Notes under the pieces: generated by a model | Database searches by the model: none | What the model saw: only the letters and a program-made list of their open reading frames with translations | Told to the model about the DNA's origin: nothing | Part shown: in pieces, positions 1 through 10,197 of the stretch | How the letters are laid out: every line of letters starts with the position of its first letter | How positions within the stretch are numbered: the first letter of the stretch is position 1 | Assembly: GCA_021817255.1 (NCBI GenBank) | Contig: JAKAVO010000004.1 | Coordinates: 1 to 64,000 of the forward strand | Direction: 5' to 3' | Length of the DNA: 64,000 bases | Source: Thermoplasmata archaeon | GTDB lineage: Archaea > Thermoplasmatota > Thermoplasmata > Thermoplasmatales > Thermoplasmataceae | Translations under genes and position numbers: made by a program

Positions 1-135
1 AATCTAGGAATAAAGAAATTAGGGAGGGGCACTCCCGAAGTTACGCCTGTGGAGATCAGGGCACTACCCGCAAGGGCAACTCAGATCGCAGAAGCAGGAA
101 GCCCCGTCCGATAGGGCGGGGAGGATGCCACTTAA
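1..135 (+). mobile_element. tnpB: 3' end of an IS200/IS605-family tnpB (C-terminal tail) plus right-end hairpin; 5' part outside window
   Basis: Frame +1 reads NLGIKKLGRGTPEVTPVEIRALPARATQIAEAGSPVR* (stop 112-114), a typical TnpB/OrfB tail (TPVE...EAGSP); overlapping GC hairpin CCCCGTCC-GATA-GGGCGGGG then GAGGATGCCAC. Confidence 0.75.
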
Positions 136-177
136 TGCTCTTCACTTCTGAACTGGGATAAAGTTTTATTCCTGCAA

Positions 178-1059
178 TTGCATAATGTTGGGATGGCTTC
201 GGATCAAGCAGTTCAGAATACGGTGGATGAAATCAGGAACATAATGATTTCTGAGCGAAGGAGCCCGAGGACGGTGAAGCAGTACTCATTTTTGGTTGGA
301 GTCTTTTTGAAGTTTACAAAGAAGCCTCTGGAACAATGCAATTCCAGTGATATAGAAAAATACAAATTCTACCTTGCCACAGAGCGGAATTATTCAAAAA
401 ACAGCCAGTATCTGGCTGTCCAGGCATTGAAGTATGCAATGAAAGCTAAGGAACTGAAGATACCAAAAAATCTGACACCACCAAAGAGATCCAGAAAAAT
501 CCCGGTATATCTGAGCCAGAGGGAATCGGCAAAACTTCTTAAAGAAAGCGAAGTGAATCTTAGAGATTATGCAATGGTTAGCATCTTTCTAAATTCAGGG
601 CTGCGGGTAAGTGAATTGTGCAATCTAAAGATTGAAGATATTGAATTTGAATCCGGAAAAATAACCGTTCATGGGGGAAAGGGCGATAAGGAAAGGATAA
701 CACTGGTGCCAGATCAGACAATGGGCATATTGAAATCTTATTTCATGTCAAGGTTGGCGAAGAATAAGGCATCCCCATTCTTTTTTATAAGCAACAAGGG
801 CGGAATGTTTCATCCCTCTACAATTGAGAAAATTATAAGAAACCTGGCAATTGGGGCTGGAATAAGGAGAAGGGTTACGCCACACACCCTGAGGCACACT
901 TTCGCAACAAATATCCTGAGAAATGGCGGAGACATAAGGTTCATACAGGCTCTCCTGGGGCATTCAAGCATAAGCACCACAGAAATATACACTCATATTG
1001 ACAGTGAAACAATGAGGGAAATGTACAGAAAATATGGGCCAAAGTATGACAGCGAATAA
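178..1059 (+). CDS. xerA: XerA-like tyrosine recombinase/integrase (start may be ATG at 193)
   Basis: Catalytic pattern R (SGLRVSELCNL), HTLRHTFAT, LLGHSSISTTEIYTH; N-terminal SAM-like domain. Confidence 0.93.
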   Translation: MHNVGMASDQAVQNTVDEIRNIMISERRSPRTVKQYSFLVGVFLKFTKKPLEQCNSSDIEKYKFYLATERNYSKNSQYLAVQALKYAMKAKELKIPKNLTPPKRSRKIPVYLSQRESAKLLKESEVNLRDYAMVSIFLNSGLRVSELCNLKIEDIEFESGKITVHGGKGDKERITLVPDQTMGILKSYFMSRLAKNKASPFFFISNKGGMFHPSTIEKIIRNLAIGAGIRRRVTPHTLRHTFATNILRNGGDIRFIQALLGHSSISTTEIYTHIDSETMREMYRKYGPKYDSE

Positions 1060-1245
1060 TTAATTTTTATTCAAAGGCAGATGCATCGGCCATGGACTCA
1101 TGGATCGCGTTATAGATAAAGGCAATTATCCTGGGCATACAAGAAATTTAGATATGCAATTGGCTGAAATCTCCAATCATCGGCAACCCTTAGATCTGCT
1201 TAGTGAAATGATAGCTCAACTAAAGGCGGCATTGCAAAATATGGG

Positions 1246-1455
1246 TTATTGTTTTGAGTAGAAGGATTCTACCTTTGTTCTTTTTCCCTCATGATCATAC
1301 AGATAAACTCCGTCTTTTTCATCAAGAGTTTTCTTGTGTGTTCCATCGCAGTATGGTTTATTGGCTGACAACCCACAGGCGCACAGATGCAATTCCTGAT
1401 CTCCAACTTTCACCAAATACGGCCGGTCTCTTTCATGCAAAACTATTCTGGACAT
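1246..1455 (-). CDS. CDGSH-type iron-sulfur domain protein
   Basis: Motif CACGLSANKPYCDGTH in a 69-aa protein. Confidence 0.9.
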   Translation of the reverse strand: MSRIVLHERDRPYLVKVGDQELHLCACGLSANKPYCDGTHKKTLDEKDGVYLYDHEGKRTKVESFYSKQ

Positions 1456-1555
1456 TGATATCCTTAATTAATCGCCTCCAGTTACAAAAATATTGCTGTT
1501 GTTAAAAAATGGTTTATATCATTAGTGATTAAACAAACAGGATCTTCATCCAAAT

Positions 1556-2623
1556 CTAATATTTTCTTGATACCAGGTAATCTGCAAACCATTTCAGGAA
1601 CTGCTTCTGTTCCATGTTTCCATCAATACGGTCAACATACCTTTTCCCGGATTCAATGAATTTTTCAATCAGCCACCTGGAATAATCATACGAACCAGTA
1701 TCCCTGACTATATTCTTCAGCTTCTCAAAATCCTCATCGTTTATATCACCTGAATTCAGGCATTTTTCAATGAATTTTCTGTCCTTCTCGCCAGATTTTT
1801 CTATTGCCTTGATCATTAGAAGTGTTTGTTTTCCTTCGTTAACATCGCTTTTTGGGGGTTTTCCAATTTCTTCCTGCGTTCCAAACAGCCCAATAACGTC
1901 ATCATGAAGCTGGAATGCAAGGCCTACCAGGTTTCCATAACTTCTCAGTGCATGCAGGTTTTCATTTCTTCCAGCAAGATATGAGCCCAGTACCAGCGGC
2001 CCTTCAAGAGTGTATTTTGCAGTTTTTCTAAGATGCAGCCTTATGAGATCGTTCATCCTGAGTTTAACGCCTGCGCTAGAAAACATGTCAAGGCCTTCAC
2101 CGTACCCGGTGGTTCTTATTATCTCTATAAGTTCTCCCATTGCCATGTATTTGATATCCAAAGGGAATTTGCTCCTGTTCAGTGCATCAAATGAATAATC
2201 CACGGCAAGATCACCTGCAACAATGGCAAGTGCCTCTGCCATGTGTTCTTTATCCTTTATATCTCCAAGCATTTCTTCAACCTTCCTGTGGAAACTCTTG
2301 AACCCCCTCCTCAGATCGCTTCTATCCATGATATCATCGTGGATCAGAAAAAAGGACTGGGAGAGTTCTATGCTGATTGCAGCCCTGTATATTTCGTCAC
2401 CTGCTCCGCCAAACATTCTGTAGGCAATCGCAATAAGTATTGGCCTGACCCTCTTTCCGCCATTCATAGTATAGTTTCTGAGCTCTGTAACTATCTTCTT
2501 CATGTGGGCATCCTTAACTTCATCTGAAACGTACTGAAAATACTCTTCAAGATTGAAATTTATCTTATTTTTTTCCATCTCAAGATATTTTTTGAACTTG
2601 CCAGTCTCTTCGGGTTCAACCAT
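1556..2623 (-). CDS. Polyprenyl (geranylgeranyl/farnesyl) diphosphate synthase
   Basis: First Asp-rich motif HDDIMDRSDLRRG and second motif LAFQLHDDVIG; GGKRVRP. Confidence 0.92.
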   Translation of the reverse strand: MVEPEETGKFKKYLEMEKNKINFNLEEYFQYVSDEVKDAHMKKIVTELRNYTMNGGKRVRPILIAIAYRMFGGAGDEIYRAAISIELSQSFFLIHDDIMDRSDLRRGFKSFHRKVEEMLGDIKDKEHMAEALAIVAGDLAVDYSFDALNRSKFPLDIKYMAMGELIEIIRTTGYGEGLDMFSSAGVKLRMNDLIRLHLRKTAKYTLEGPLVLGSYLAGRNENLHALRSYGNLVGLAFQLHDDVIGLFGTQEEIGKPPKSDVNEGKQTLLMIKAIEKSGEKDRKFIEKCLNSGDINDEDFEKLKNIVRDTGSYDYSRWLIEKFIESGKRYVDRIDGNMEQKQFLKWFADYLVSRKY

Positions 2624-2697
2624 AGCATGTGATTTCCTTTAACCATAAAAAAATAGAGTTTCCTATTTATTAGTGTTGGGCCTATTAGGGGATACTT

Positions 2698-3330
2698 ATG
2701 TCTGATATTTGCTGCGGGGTTGACGAAGCAGGAAGGGGGCCTGTAATTGGGCCTATGGTGATGGCAATAGTTTGTGCTGAAGATGAGTTAATGTCATCCA
2801 TAGGTGCAAAGGATTCAAAGTTGCTTTCCCCTTCTGCCAGGGAGAGGATATATAATAAAATCATAGAATTCTCGGAAAGTGTCCACTTCAGTATCATTAC
2901 GTCAATAAAAATAAATGAAATGATGGGTATTATGACACTGAACGAAATTGAAGAAAAAGTTGCGGTGGATCTGATAGGGAAGTATGGAAAAAACAGAGTT
3001 TTTGTAGACGCGTTCGACGTAAATGAAGAACGCCTGTCACTGAAACTGTCAAAAGCAACTGGCAAAGCTGTAATATCACGGCATAAAGGAGACGCCTTAT
3101 TTCCAGTTGTTTCTGCTGCTTCCATAATCGCAAAGGTTGTTCGAGACAGAGAAATTGAAGAAATAAGGAAAAAATATGGTGATTTCGGATCGGGATATCC
3201 ATCAGACCCTAAAACAATAAGTTTCATAAGAAAATCATTGAAGGAAGGAGTGGATCTGACCCCAATTGCCAGAATAAGGTGGAGCACATATACACGAATA
3301 GTTAATGAAAATAAACAGAGCCGATTCTAA
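2698..3330 (+). CDS. rnhB: Ribonuclease HII
   Basis: N-terminal CGVDEAGRGPVIGPMV; SGYPSDP motif. Confidence 0.95.
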   Translation: MSDICCGVDEAGRGPVIGPMVMAIVCAEDELMSSIGAKDSKLLSPSARERIYNKIIEFSESVHFSIITSIKINEMMGIMTLNEIEEKVAVDLIGKYGKNRVFVDAFDVNEERLSLKLSKATGKAVISRHKGDALFPVVSAASIIAKVVRDREIEEIRKKYGDFGSGYPSDPKTISFIRKSLKEGVDLTPIARIRWSTYTRIVNENKQSRF

Positions 3331-3392
3331 AGATCAAATTTCAAGTGAAAAATAAAACATTAGGTTAAAGTATTATTCTGAATTCTTGAACT

Positions 3393-4091
3393 GTGCCAGA
3401 AGAGATCAAAAACCAGGGTGAATTGAGGAATAGAGATGAAATTGCAGACGATTACAACGAGAGAGGAATATCATTCTTCAACCTGAAGAAGTACCCCGAT
3501 GCAATTAAGGAGTTCACAAAAGCCATAAAGATATTACAGAATGATCCGGATTACTATTTCAACAGAGGCCTTGCCTATTATTCCATGAGGATGTATGAAC
3601 AGGCAGTAAAAGATTACCGCAGTGCCATTGGCATAATCTCGGAAAACGCAGATTACCATAATGCACTGGGTGCAGCGCTGGAAGATTCTGGAAATGCCAA
3701 AGAGGCAGTTGAGGAGTTCAGCAGGGCAATAAAACTTGAGTCAGATATACCGGATTTCTTTTACAACAGGGGAAATGCACTGTTCAAGATAGGAAAGAAG
3801 GAAGAGGCGCTTAATGATTATTCTGAAGCTATAAGGCTGAACAGCATGGATCAGATATTTGTTTACAAGAGATACGAAACACTTATGGAGATGGGAAGGT
3901 TTGAGCAGGCATTGAAAGATATAGAAAAGGCAATTGATATGTCACCGGAAAACGGAACCTACTACCTTCTCAAATCTGATACCCTTGTAGAGCTTGGAAG
4001 AAAGGGCGAAGCATTGAATGTACTGGAAGAAGCATCAAAATTCAGCGTTTCACCTGAAGAAATTGAAGAAAGGAAGCGAAAGCTTGAGTGA
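3393..4091 (+). CDS. TPR-repeat protein (GTG start)
   Basis: Successive 34-aa TPR units (DYYFNRGLAYYSMRMYEQAVKDYRSAI, FFYNRGNALFKIGKKEEALNDYSEAI). Confidence 0.9.
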   Translation: MPEEIKNQGELRNRDEIADDYNERGISFFNLKKYPDAIKEFTKAIKILQNDPDYYFNRGLAYYSMRMYEQAVKDYRSAIGIISENADYHNALGAALEDSGNAKEAVEEFSRAIKLESDIPDFFYNRGNALFKIGKKEEALNDYSEAIRLNSMDQIFVYKRYETLMEMGRFEQALKDIEKAIDMSPENGTYYLLKSDTLVELGRKGEALNVLEEASKFSVSPEEIEERKRKLE

Positions 4092-5980
4092 AGGAATCAA
4101 AAAGAGAGAGTTATGCAGATGAAGGTTATGGCTCAATTAGCCTGAAGCCATACCAGATAGATGCTATAGACTTTGCAGTAAGTTCCCTGTTGAAAAATGT
4201 AACCCCAATAATAGAGTCTCCCACTGGTTCCGGAAAAACAATTATATCTATAATTTCATCAATTATTTACGCTAAAAAAGCTGGAAAGAAGGTTCTCTAC
4301 CTCACAAGAACAAATTCCCAGCAGGATCAGATTCTGAAAGAGCTTAGAATATTATCCAGTGCAATGGATTTCAAAGCTCTTGCTTTCCAAGGCAGGGTGA
4401 ATCTCTGCCCTCTTTATATGGAACTGGAAAATGAGCCGGAGTTTTCAACAGAATCTCTTTCAAAAATGTGCTCATCAAGGAAGAAAAGGACAAAGGAGAA
4501 GAAAGAGGGAGGATGCTACTATTACAACAGTGGCATTTCTTCGGACGATACAAGGGAATTTCTGCTTGAAAGCATTCATTCTTCAGCAGACATATTCGAA
4601 ACACTCAGGGCAAGAAAGATCTGCCCTTATGAATCACTGAAATTTGCAATGCGTGACGCGGATCTTGTTGTTATGCCCTATGCCTATTTTGTAAATTCAA
4701 ATATGGCAATTACAACCATTTATAACTGGAGAACATCAAGGGAGAATCTCGTAATTATAATAGATGAAGCACATAATCTCCCGGATATTGCAAGGGAATC
4801 CAATTCAATAGAGATTACCATGAACATGATCAATATATCCGAGAAAGAGGCCGTGGATTTTGGCGATCCTGAACTGCAGCCATCTGCCCATGTCTCTGAT
4901 TTTATGGAAACAATAAGGGTATCCCTGATAGAGATGGCAAGAAATCTGGATGAAAGCCAGAATGAGAAGAGGATAATGTTCAGGGACATATTTGACGAAA
5001 TGTGCATATATATGAAGAAAAAGCCGGAGGAAATTGAGTACATGATCGATGCGCTCACAGCATTTGGCTTGCAGATAGAAGGGCAGAAGGAGAATCTGGG
5101 AAAGGTTCCAATGTCACATCTCAGGATTCTTGGAGAAAAACTTAAGTTTTTAAGATATGCAGAGTTCGATCGTTTTATATGCATAGTTTCAAAGGAAAAG
5201 GAAGAAAAGCTTGAGGCTTACTGCCTCGATCCATCAATTGTGCTTGAGCACCTTTTCAAATCCGCAACCATTCACGTCTCAGCAACACTTGATCCCGTAT
5301 GGCTGTATACCAACATGACCGGGATTGAAAACTACGATTTCAAATCAATAAAAGGTGTTTTTCCCGACTCAAACCTTCTCACACTGTCCCAGGAAGGCCT
5401 GACAACAAAGTATTCAGAATTTGGAAATGAAATGGCAGAAGATTATGGAAAGGCTATAACAGAAATTCTTTCAGGGCTGGAGAAAAAGGCAATAGTTTTC
5501 TTTCCATCATTCAACACAATGCAGTACATAGAATCAAGAACCAAATTGCCTCATCTTTCTGAAACACGTTCAATGAACCAGAGAGATTTTGACAGGCTGA
5601 TTGCTATTTACAGGGAAGAAAAACTCCCGCTGTTTGGAGTTATGGGCGGGCGGCTTTCTGAGGGAATCAACCTTCCAGGCAGCCTTCTGGAAGTTGAAAT
5701 CATTGCAGGCATACCATTTCCAAAGCCCACGATAAAACAACGGGCACTCTCATCCTATTATGATATGCTTTTTGGCTCAGGCTGGCAGTATGCTTTCCTG
5801 TTCCCTGCAATAATCAAGATAAAACAGGCAATGGGGAGAGTCATTAGGTCAGTGGATGATATTGGGGTTGTTGTGGTACTGGATGGAAGGATAAAAATGC
5901 TTGAGCCATACGTAAAAACGAGTGCAAGTTCAGACGTTCGTTCTGATATTGATTCATTTTTCAAAAACGCTATTAAATAA
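4088..5980 (+). CDS. xpd: XPD/Rad3-family DNA repair helicase with Fe-S domain
   Basis: Walker A SPTGSGKT, DEAH box IIDEAHNLPD, four-Cys Fe-S region between motifs I and II, motif VI QAMGRVIRS. Confidence 0.92.
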   Translation: MKESKRESYADEGYGSISLKPYQIDAIDFAVSSLLKNVTPIIESPTGSGKTIISIISSIIYAKKAGKKVLYLTRTNSQQDQILKELRILSSAMDFKALAFQGRVNLCPLYMELENEPEFSTESLSKMCSSRKKRTKEKKEGGCYYYNSGISSDDTREFLLESIHSSADIFETLRARKICPYESLKFAMRDADLVVMPYAYFVNSNMAITTIYNWRTSRENLVIIIDEAHNLPDIARESNSIEITMNMINISEKEAVDFGDPELQPSAHVSDFMETIRVSLIEMARNLDESQNEKRIMFRDIFDEMCIYMKKKPEEIEYMIDALTAFGLQIEGQKENLGKVPMSHLRILGEKLKFLRYAEFDRFICIVSKEKEEKLEAYCLDPSIVLEHLFKSATIHVSATLDPVWLYTNMTGIENYDFKSIKGVFPDSNLLTLSQEGLTTKYSEFGNEMAEDYGKAITEILSGLEKKAIVFFPSFNTMQYIESRTKLPHLSETRSMNQRDFDRLIAIYREEKLPLFGVMGGRLSEGINLPGSLLEVEIIAGIPFPKPTIKQRALSSYYDMLFGSGWQYAFLFPAIIKIKQAMGRVIRSVDDIGVVVVLDGRIKMLEPYVKTSASSDVRSDIDSFFKNAIK

Positions 5981-6001
5981 TACCTACAAGTTTAATTAAC
6001 G

Positions 6002-6661
6002 GTGTTACATTTTATCATTATGGAAGTGGCAAACTCTTTCACCCTTATACCGGGAACAATGGCTAACTGCTATGACGTCTCATTTAATGGAAAAAGATTC
6101 CTCATTGATGCTGGAACAAAAGGTTCCGGCAAAAAAATCATTGAATTCTACAACACATTGAGGTCAAAGCCTGACCTAGTCCTAATAACGCATTACCACC
6201 CTGATCATATAGGGGGGTTATCCCTTGTCAAAGAGGAATACAATCCTGCCATATATGTGCCGGATGGCGAAATCGATGTTGTTATGGGCAAAAAGAAGAT
6301 GGTTCCGGCAAAAAGTTTCCTGTCAAAATTTGTCGCAGTTGCAATGAAATCCGCACCAGTAAAGGACGTCCACCCGGTATCAGAATTCAAATATGAAGGA
6401 GTAGTTGTGATAAAGTCAAATGGCCACACTCCCGATAGCACGTCATACCTGTTCACAAACCTTAGGGCACTTTTTGTTGGAGATGCAGTTATGAAGGATG
6501 GCGAAGAGATTACAGTGAACAAAACTTTCACGCTGAATTATGATGAAGCCCTCAACTCAATTAAAACATTGAGCCAGGAAAAGGAAGCAACGGTTTTCCC
6601 GGGCCATGGAAAACCATTCAGGTTTGACAGAGGAAAGCATGAGGATATTCGGGAGGAGTAA
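6002..6661 (+). CDS. Metallo-beta-lactamase-fold hydrolase
   Basis: THYHPDHIGG, SNGHTPDS, FVGDAV, FPGHG motifs. Confidence 0.9.
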   Translation: MLHFIIMEVANSFTLIPGTMANCYDVSFNGKRFLIDAGTKGSGKKIIEFYNTLRSKPDLVLITHYHPDHIGGLSLVKEEYNPAIYVPDGEIDVVMGKKKMVPAKSFLSKFVAVAMKSAPVKDVHPVSEFKYEGVVVIKSNGHTPDSTSYLFTNLRALFVGDAVMKDGEEITVNKTFTLNYDEALNSIKTLSQEKEATVFPGHGKPFRFDRGKHEDIREE

Positions 6662-6707
6662 CCCTAAAAAAGAGTTAATAGACAACAACGAATATAGAAA
6701 CATAGAT

Positions 6708-7169
6708 ATGCAGAAGGAGGAGTTGCAGGATCATGTGGTCAGGAGAATTGAACCACATGAGATAAAGAAAGCTATGGAAATATCACAGAGATCACTTTCT
6801 GAAAGATATTCAAAGGAGCTTTTGATTGAAATATACCAATCATGGCCAGATGGCTTTCTCGTTTATTCATCAGGGGACAGAATATATGGTTTTATAGCTG
6901 GACGGAGGGTTACCCAAAGCGAAGCCAGGATACTCATGCTTGCAACGGAAGAAGAATTCAGAAGCCTTGGGATAGGAGGCGAGATTATTGAAAATTTTAT
7001 CCAGGCATGCCAGACTTACGGTTTCATGACCATAAGGCTTGAAGTGCGGACTGATAATAAACGCGGAATAGAGTTTTATCAGAAACATGGCTTTCTTGTT
7101 ACTTCCATACTGAGAAATTACTACAGTGATGGCTCAGAAGCTTACGTAATGTGGAAACAGTTAATTTGA
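6708..7169 (+). CDS. GNAT-family N-acetyltransferase (RimI-like); ORF extends to 6606 but ATG 6708 preferred
   Basis: RSLGIGGEIIENF acetyl-CoA binding motif; LEVRTDNKRGIEFYQKHGF. Confidence 0.88.
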   Translation: MQKEELQDHVVRRIEPHEIKKAMEISQRSLSERYSKELLIEIYQSWPDGFLVYSSGDRIYGFIAGRRVTQSEARILMLATEEEFRSLGIGGEIIENFIQACQTYGFMTIRLEVRTDNKRGIEFYQKHGFLVTSILRNYYSDGSEAYVMWKQLI

Positions 7170-8102
7170 AAATACCTCAAGCCTTGTGGTCTGTTGAGGC
7201 TTTACAGTTACCGGCTTATCAATTTTCAGCACTGTCCCCTGGGTATACACTTCCTTTACACTGCTATTGACGATCCCGCTGCCGCTGAGAAATCTTATTA
7301 AGTTTCCCTCATCCGGAGTAATCTGTGCGGTATAGTCTTCTTTTACAAGATATTCCCTGATCTTGAATTTTTCGTTTTCAAAGACCTCTCTTTTGTATCC
7401 AAAACCTGTATCTTCCCTTCCCCTGTATTCCATTCTTGCCTGTTCAAGCTCCTTCTCACTGTCCACACCAATCCAGAGCGAATCTTCTTTGTACGCTCCA
7501 AGCAGCCTTTTTTTTGCAATCTCAGGGAAGACAGTTATTTCAACATCCTTTGCATTGAATTCGCTGAAGAAAATTTCCTTTATCGAGTTTTTGATATAAT
7601 AGAGGCCGGAGTTTATGTAGTGTTCAAGGACTGGTTTTTCTCTGAAAGAGGTTACCTGATCGCCATTCATTTCCACTATTCCATATGGGCTCCTCATTTT
7701 TGTAACAAGCATTGTCATGCCATAAGCTGATTCCTGGGCAAATTTTCTGAAATGTTCAAAATTTATATCTGTAATTGTATCTCCATTCCTGAGCATTATA
7801 TCCTCTTCTCCAACAGAATCCAATAAATTTCTTATGGAATATAATGTGCCCATGGGCTTTTCTTCCCTCAAATAATGAAATCTCATTCCGTCGTACACTT
7901 TTCCGTATCTGCTTTCAATCTTCTCCCCCAGATGGCCGGATAGGACATATATATCCTCAATGCCTAAATATTTGAAATCAAGTATCTGCCTGTCCATTAT
8001 TGTGTAATTAGGCTTAATTTCAACGAGAACTTTCGGAATCTCATCAGTAATCGGCTTTAATCTCTTGCCATATCCCCCGGACAAAATTGCTCCTATCATC
8101 AA
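7161..8102 (-). CDS. NDP-sugar nucleotidyltransferase
   Basis: N-terminal MMIGAILSGGYGKRLKPITDEIPKVLVEI signature. Confidence 0.88.
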   Translation of the reverse strand: MMIGAILSGGYGKRLKPITDEIPKVLVEIKPNYTIMDRQILDFKYLGIEDIYVLSGHLGEKIESRYGKVYDGMRFHYLREEKPMGTLYSIRNLLDSVGEEDIMLRNGDTITDINFEHFRKFAQESAYGMTMLVTKMRSPYGIVEMNGDQVTSFREKPVLEHYINSGLYYIKNSIKEIFFSEFNAKDVEITVFPEIAKKRLLGAYKEDSLWIGVDSEKELEQARMEYRGREDTGFGYKREVFENEKFKIREYLVKEDYTAQITPDEGNLIRFLSGSGIVNSSVKEVYTQGTVLKIDKPVTVKPQQTTRLEVFSN

Positions 8103-8198
8103 TTCACACTTATATCAAGTAGTATAACAAGATATTTTATTATTTGTCAATAGGCTTGGTGAGGTAAATATAAATTCTTTAAACGTTGCCCATGCTTT

Positions 8199-9380
8199 TT
8201 AATGAATTTTCAACGCCTTAGCTCCTTTCTCGAAGGCTTCGAGCGTTTTCTTCAGATCTTCTTTGGAGTGGATTGCTGAAGGCATAACCCTTATTCTGGC
8301 CAGCCCTTTTGCAACAGTCGGAAAGACGATTGGAGATGCGAAAACACCTTCATTTCTGTAAAGATAGCTGCTGAGTTCAAGAGTTTTCTTTTCGTCACCT
8401 ATGACAACCGGAGTTATGGGTGTTTTTGTTGAAGTGAGTTTGAATCCCAGATCCCTGAAGCCTTTCTGGAGATAGTTTGCATTATCCCAGAGTTTCTTCA
8501 CAAGGGAATCATCTCTTTCCATTATCTCAATAGACTTCAGCACTCCTGCGGCGTCGCCGGGGTTTAACGCACTGCTGAAAAGGAAAGGCCTTGCCCTCTG
8601 CTTGAGAAGATCTATTAATTTTTCACTTCCAGCGACAAATCCACCCATGGAACCGAGCGCCTTTGAAAAGGTTCCCATTTCTACCTCAACCTTGCCCTGA
8701 AGGCCAAAATGATCTACAATGCCTCTTCCATTTTTGCCAAGAACACCTTCACCGTGGGCATCATCAACATAAAACATGGTATCGTACCTGTCTTTCACTT
8801 CCTGAATCTCCTTGACTGGTGCAATATCACCATCCATGCTGAAAACACCATCCGTAACAACAAGTGATCTCTTTCCCTCCTTTCTGTGTTCCTTCATCTT
8901 TCTCTCCAGATCTTCCACTGACATGTGATTATACACATATTTTTTTGCAGAACTCAACCTCATGCCGTCTATTATGCTGGCGTGATTCAGTTCTTCACTG
9001 AAAATCACATCCTCTTTGCCAACGAGCACCGGAATAGTCCCAAGGTTAGCCAGCAAACCACCCTGGTAAACGAGGGACGATTCCATATGTTTAAATGAAG
9101 CAACTTTTTCTTCGAGCTTGTTGTGTATTTCCATTGTTCCTGCTATGGATCTGACGGCCCCTGCCCCCATTCCATATTGGCCAATTGCATCAATTACTGC
9201 CTTCTTCACTTCAGGATTGTTTGCAAGGCCAAGGTAGTTATTTGAGCACATATTCAGAACTTCCTTTCCCTCGATTTTAACGTGAGAACCCTGCGGCGAT
9301 TCAAGTATTCTTATTGGTATATACCTGCCATCATTTTTCAGGGTTTCAATTTCTTCATTGACCCAGCTTAAATCTGTCAT
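8199..9380 (-). CDS. kbl: Glycine C-acetyltransferase / 2-amino-3-ketobutyrate CoA ligase-like PLP enzyme
   Basis: MCSNNYLGLANNPEV, VDDAHGEGVLGKNGRG, TFSKALGSMGGFVAGS (PLP Lys). Confidence 0.88.
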   Translation of the reverse strand: MTDLSWVNEEIETLKNDGRYIPIRILESPQGSHVKIEGKEVLNMCSNNYLGLANNPEVKKAVIDAIGQYGMGAGAVRSIAGTMEIHNKLEEKVASFKHMESSLVYQGGLLANLGTIPVLVGKEDVIFSEELNHASIIDGMRLSSAKKYVYNHMSVEDLERKMKEHRKEGKRSLVVTDGVFSMDGDIAPVKEIQEVKDRYDTMFYVDDAHGEGVLGKNGRGIVDHFGLQGKVEVEMGTFSKALGSMGGFVAGSEKLIDLLKQRARPFLFSSALNPGDAAGVLKSIEIMERDDSLVKKLWDNANYLQKGFRDLGFKLTSTKTPITPVVIGDEKKTLELSSYLYRNEGVFASPIVFPTVAKGLARIRVMPSAIHSKEDLKKTLEAFEKGAKALKIH

Positions 9381-9423
9381 AACTTAGAATGGTTTACACA
9401 AAGAAAAAATTAACTGAATATTA

Positions 9424-10149
9424 TTAAGGTGAAAGTGTGAAATAAAGCCTCTTATTCTTTTTCCCCTTGTTTTCGATTTTCTGGAGGTTGATTTGCCCCA
9501 GTTCACTGGTATTTGCAACATGCGTTCCACCATCTGCCTGTTCATCAATGCCATCTATTTCTATGATCCTGACAATCTGGAGATCTTTTATGAGTTCCCT
9601 GCCTGGGGCAGTTCTGGAAATATTTGGTATTTTCAAAGCATCTTCCCCGCTCATGTACCTGATCTTTATATCATGATTTTCTTTTATTGCCCTGTTCACA
9701 GTGTCTATAATATTCTGTGCCATCTCCTGGGAGAAACTTTCCAGTGAAAAATCTACCCTTGCCCTGTCCTCATATATCTGGCTGCCTGTGATGAGCCCTT
9801 CGTAATCTGGCATTTTATTTACAATTCCATCTATCAGGTGTATGGATGTGTGAAATTTCATGAACATATATCTCTTCTCCCAGTCAATGGTACAGTGGCA
9901 GTAGTCCCCCTCCTTTATTTCATCCAGTTGATTCTCAATAATATGAAGCACTTCGTCGCCATCCTTGACGGTGTTGATGACTTTAAAATTATTATTGTTC
10001 ACAGTTATTGTGCCAGAGTCGCCTGGTTGCCCTCCCCCTGATGGATAAAAAACTGTCCTGTCCAGTATTACCCCTTTATCAGTGACTCTGTTCACCCTTG
10101 CGTCGCACTCTTTAACGTAAGAGTCATTGAAATACAATTTTTCGGTCAT
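9424..10149 (-). CDS. alaX: Alanyl-tRNA editing protein AlaX
   Basis: FYPSGGGQPGDSG, HTSIHLIDG, DGGTHVANTSELG. Confidence 0.9.
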   Translation of the reverse strand: MTEKLYFNDSYVKECDARVNRVTDKGVILDRTVFYPSGGGQPGDSGTITVNNNNFKVINTVKDGDEVLHIIENQLDEIKEGDYCHCTIDWEKRYMFMKFHTSIHLIDGIVNKMPDYEGLITGSQIYEDRARVDFSLESFSQEMAQNIIDTVNRAIKENHDIKIRYMSGEDALKIPNISRTAPGRELIKDLQIVRIIEIDGIDEQADGGTHVANTSELGQINLQKIENKGKKNKRLYFTLSP

Positions 10150-10197
10150 TAACTTTCAATTCTTACATTGTATATATGTCTATGCTACCGAACTTAG

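Noticed and set aside
2685-3287. 200-aa minus-strand ORF opposite rnhB
   Set aside because: Antisense shadow ORF, Ser/Ile-rich, opposite a confidently identified RNase HII gene.
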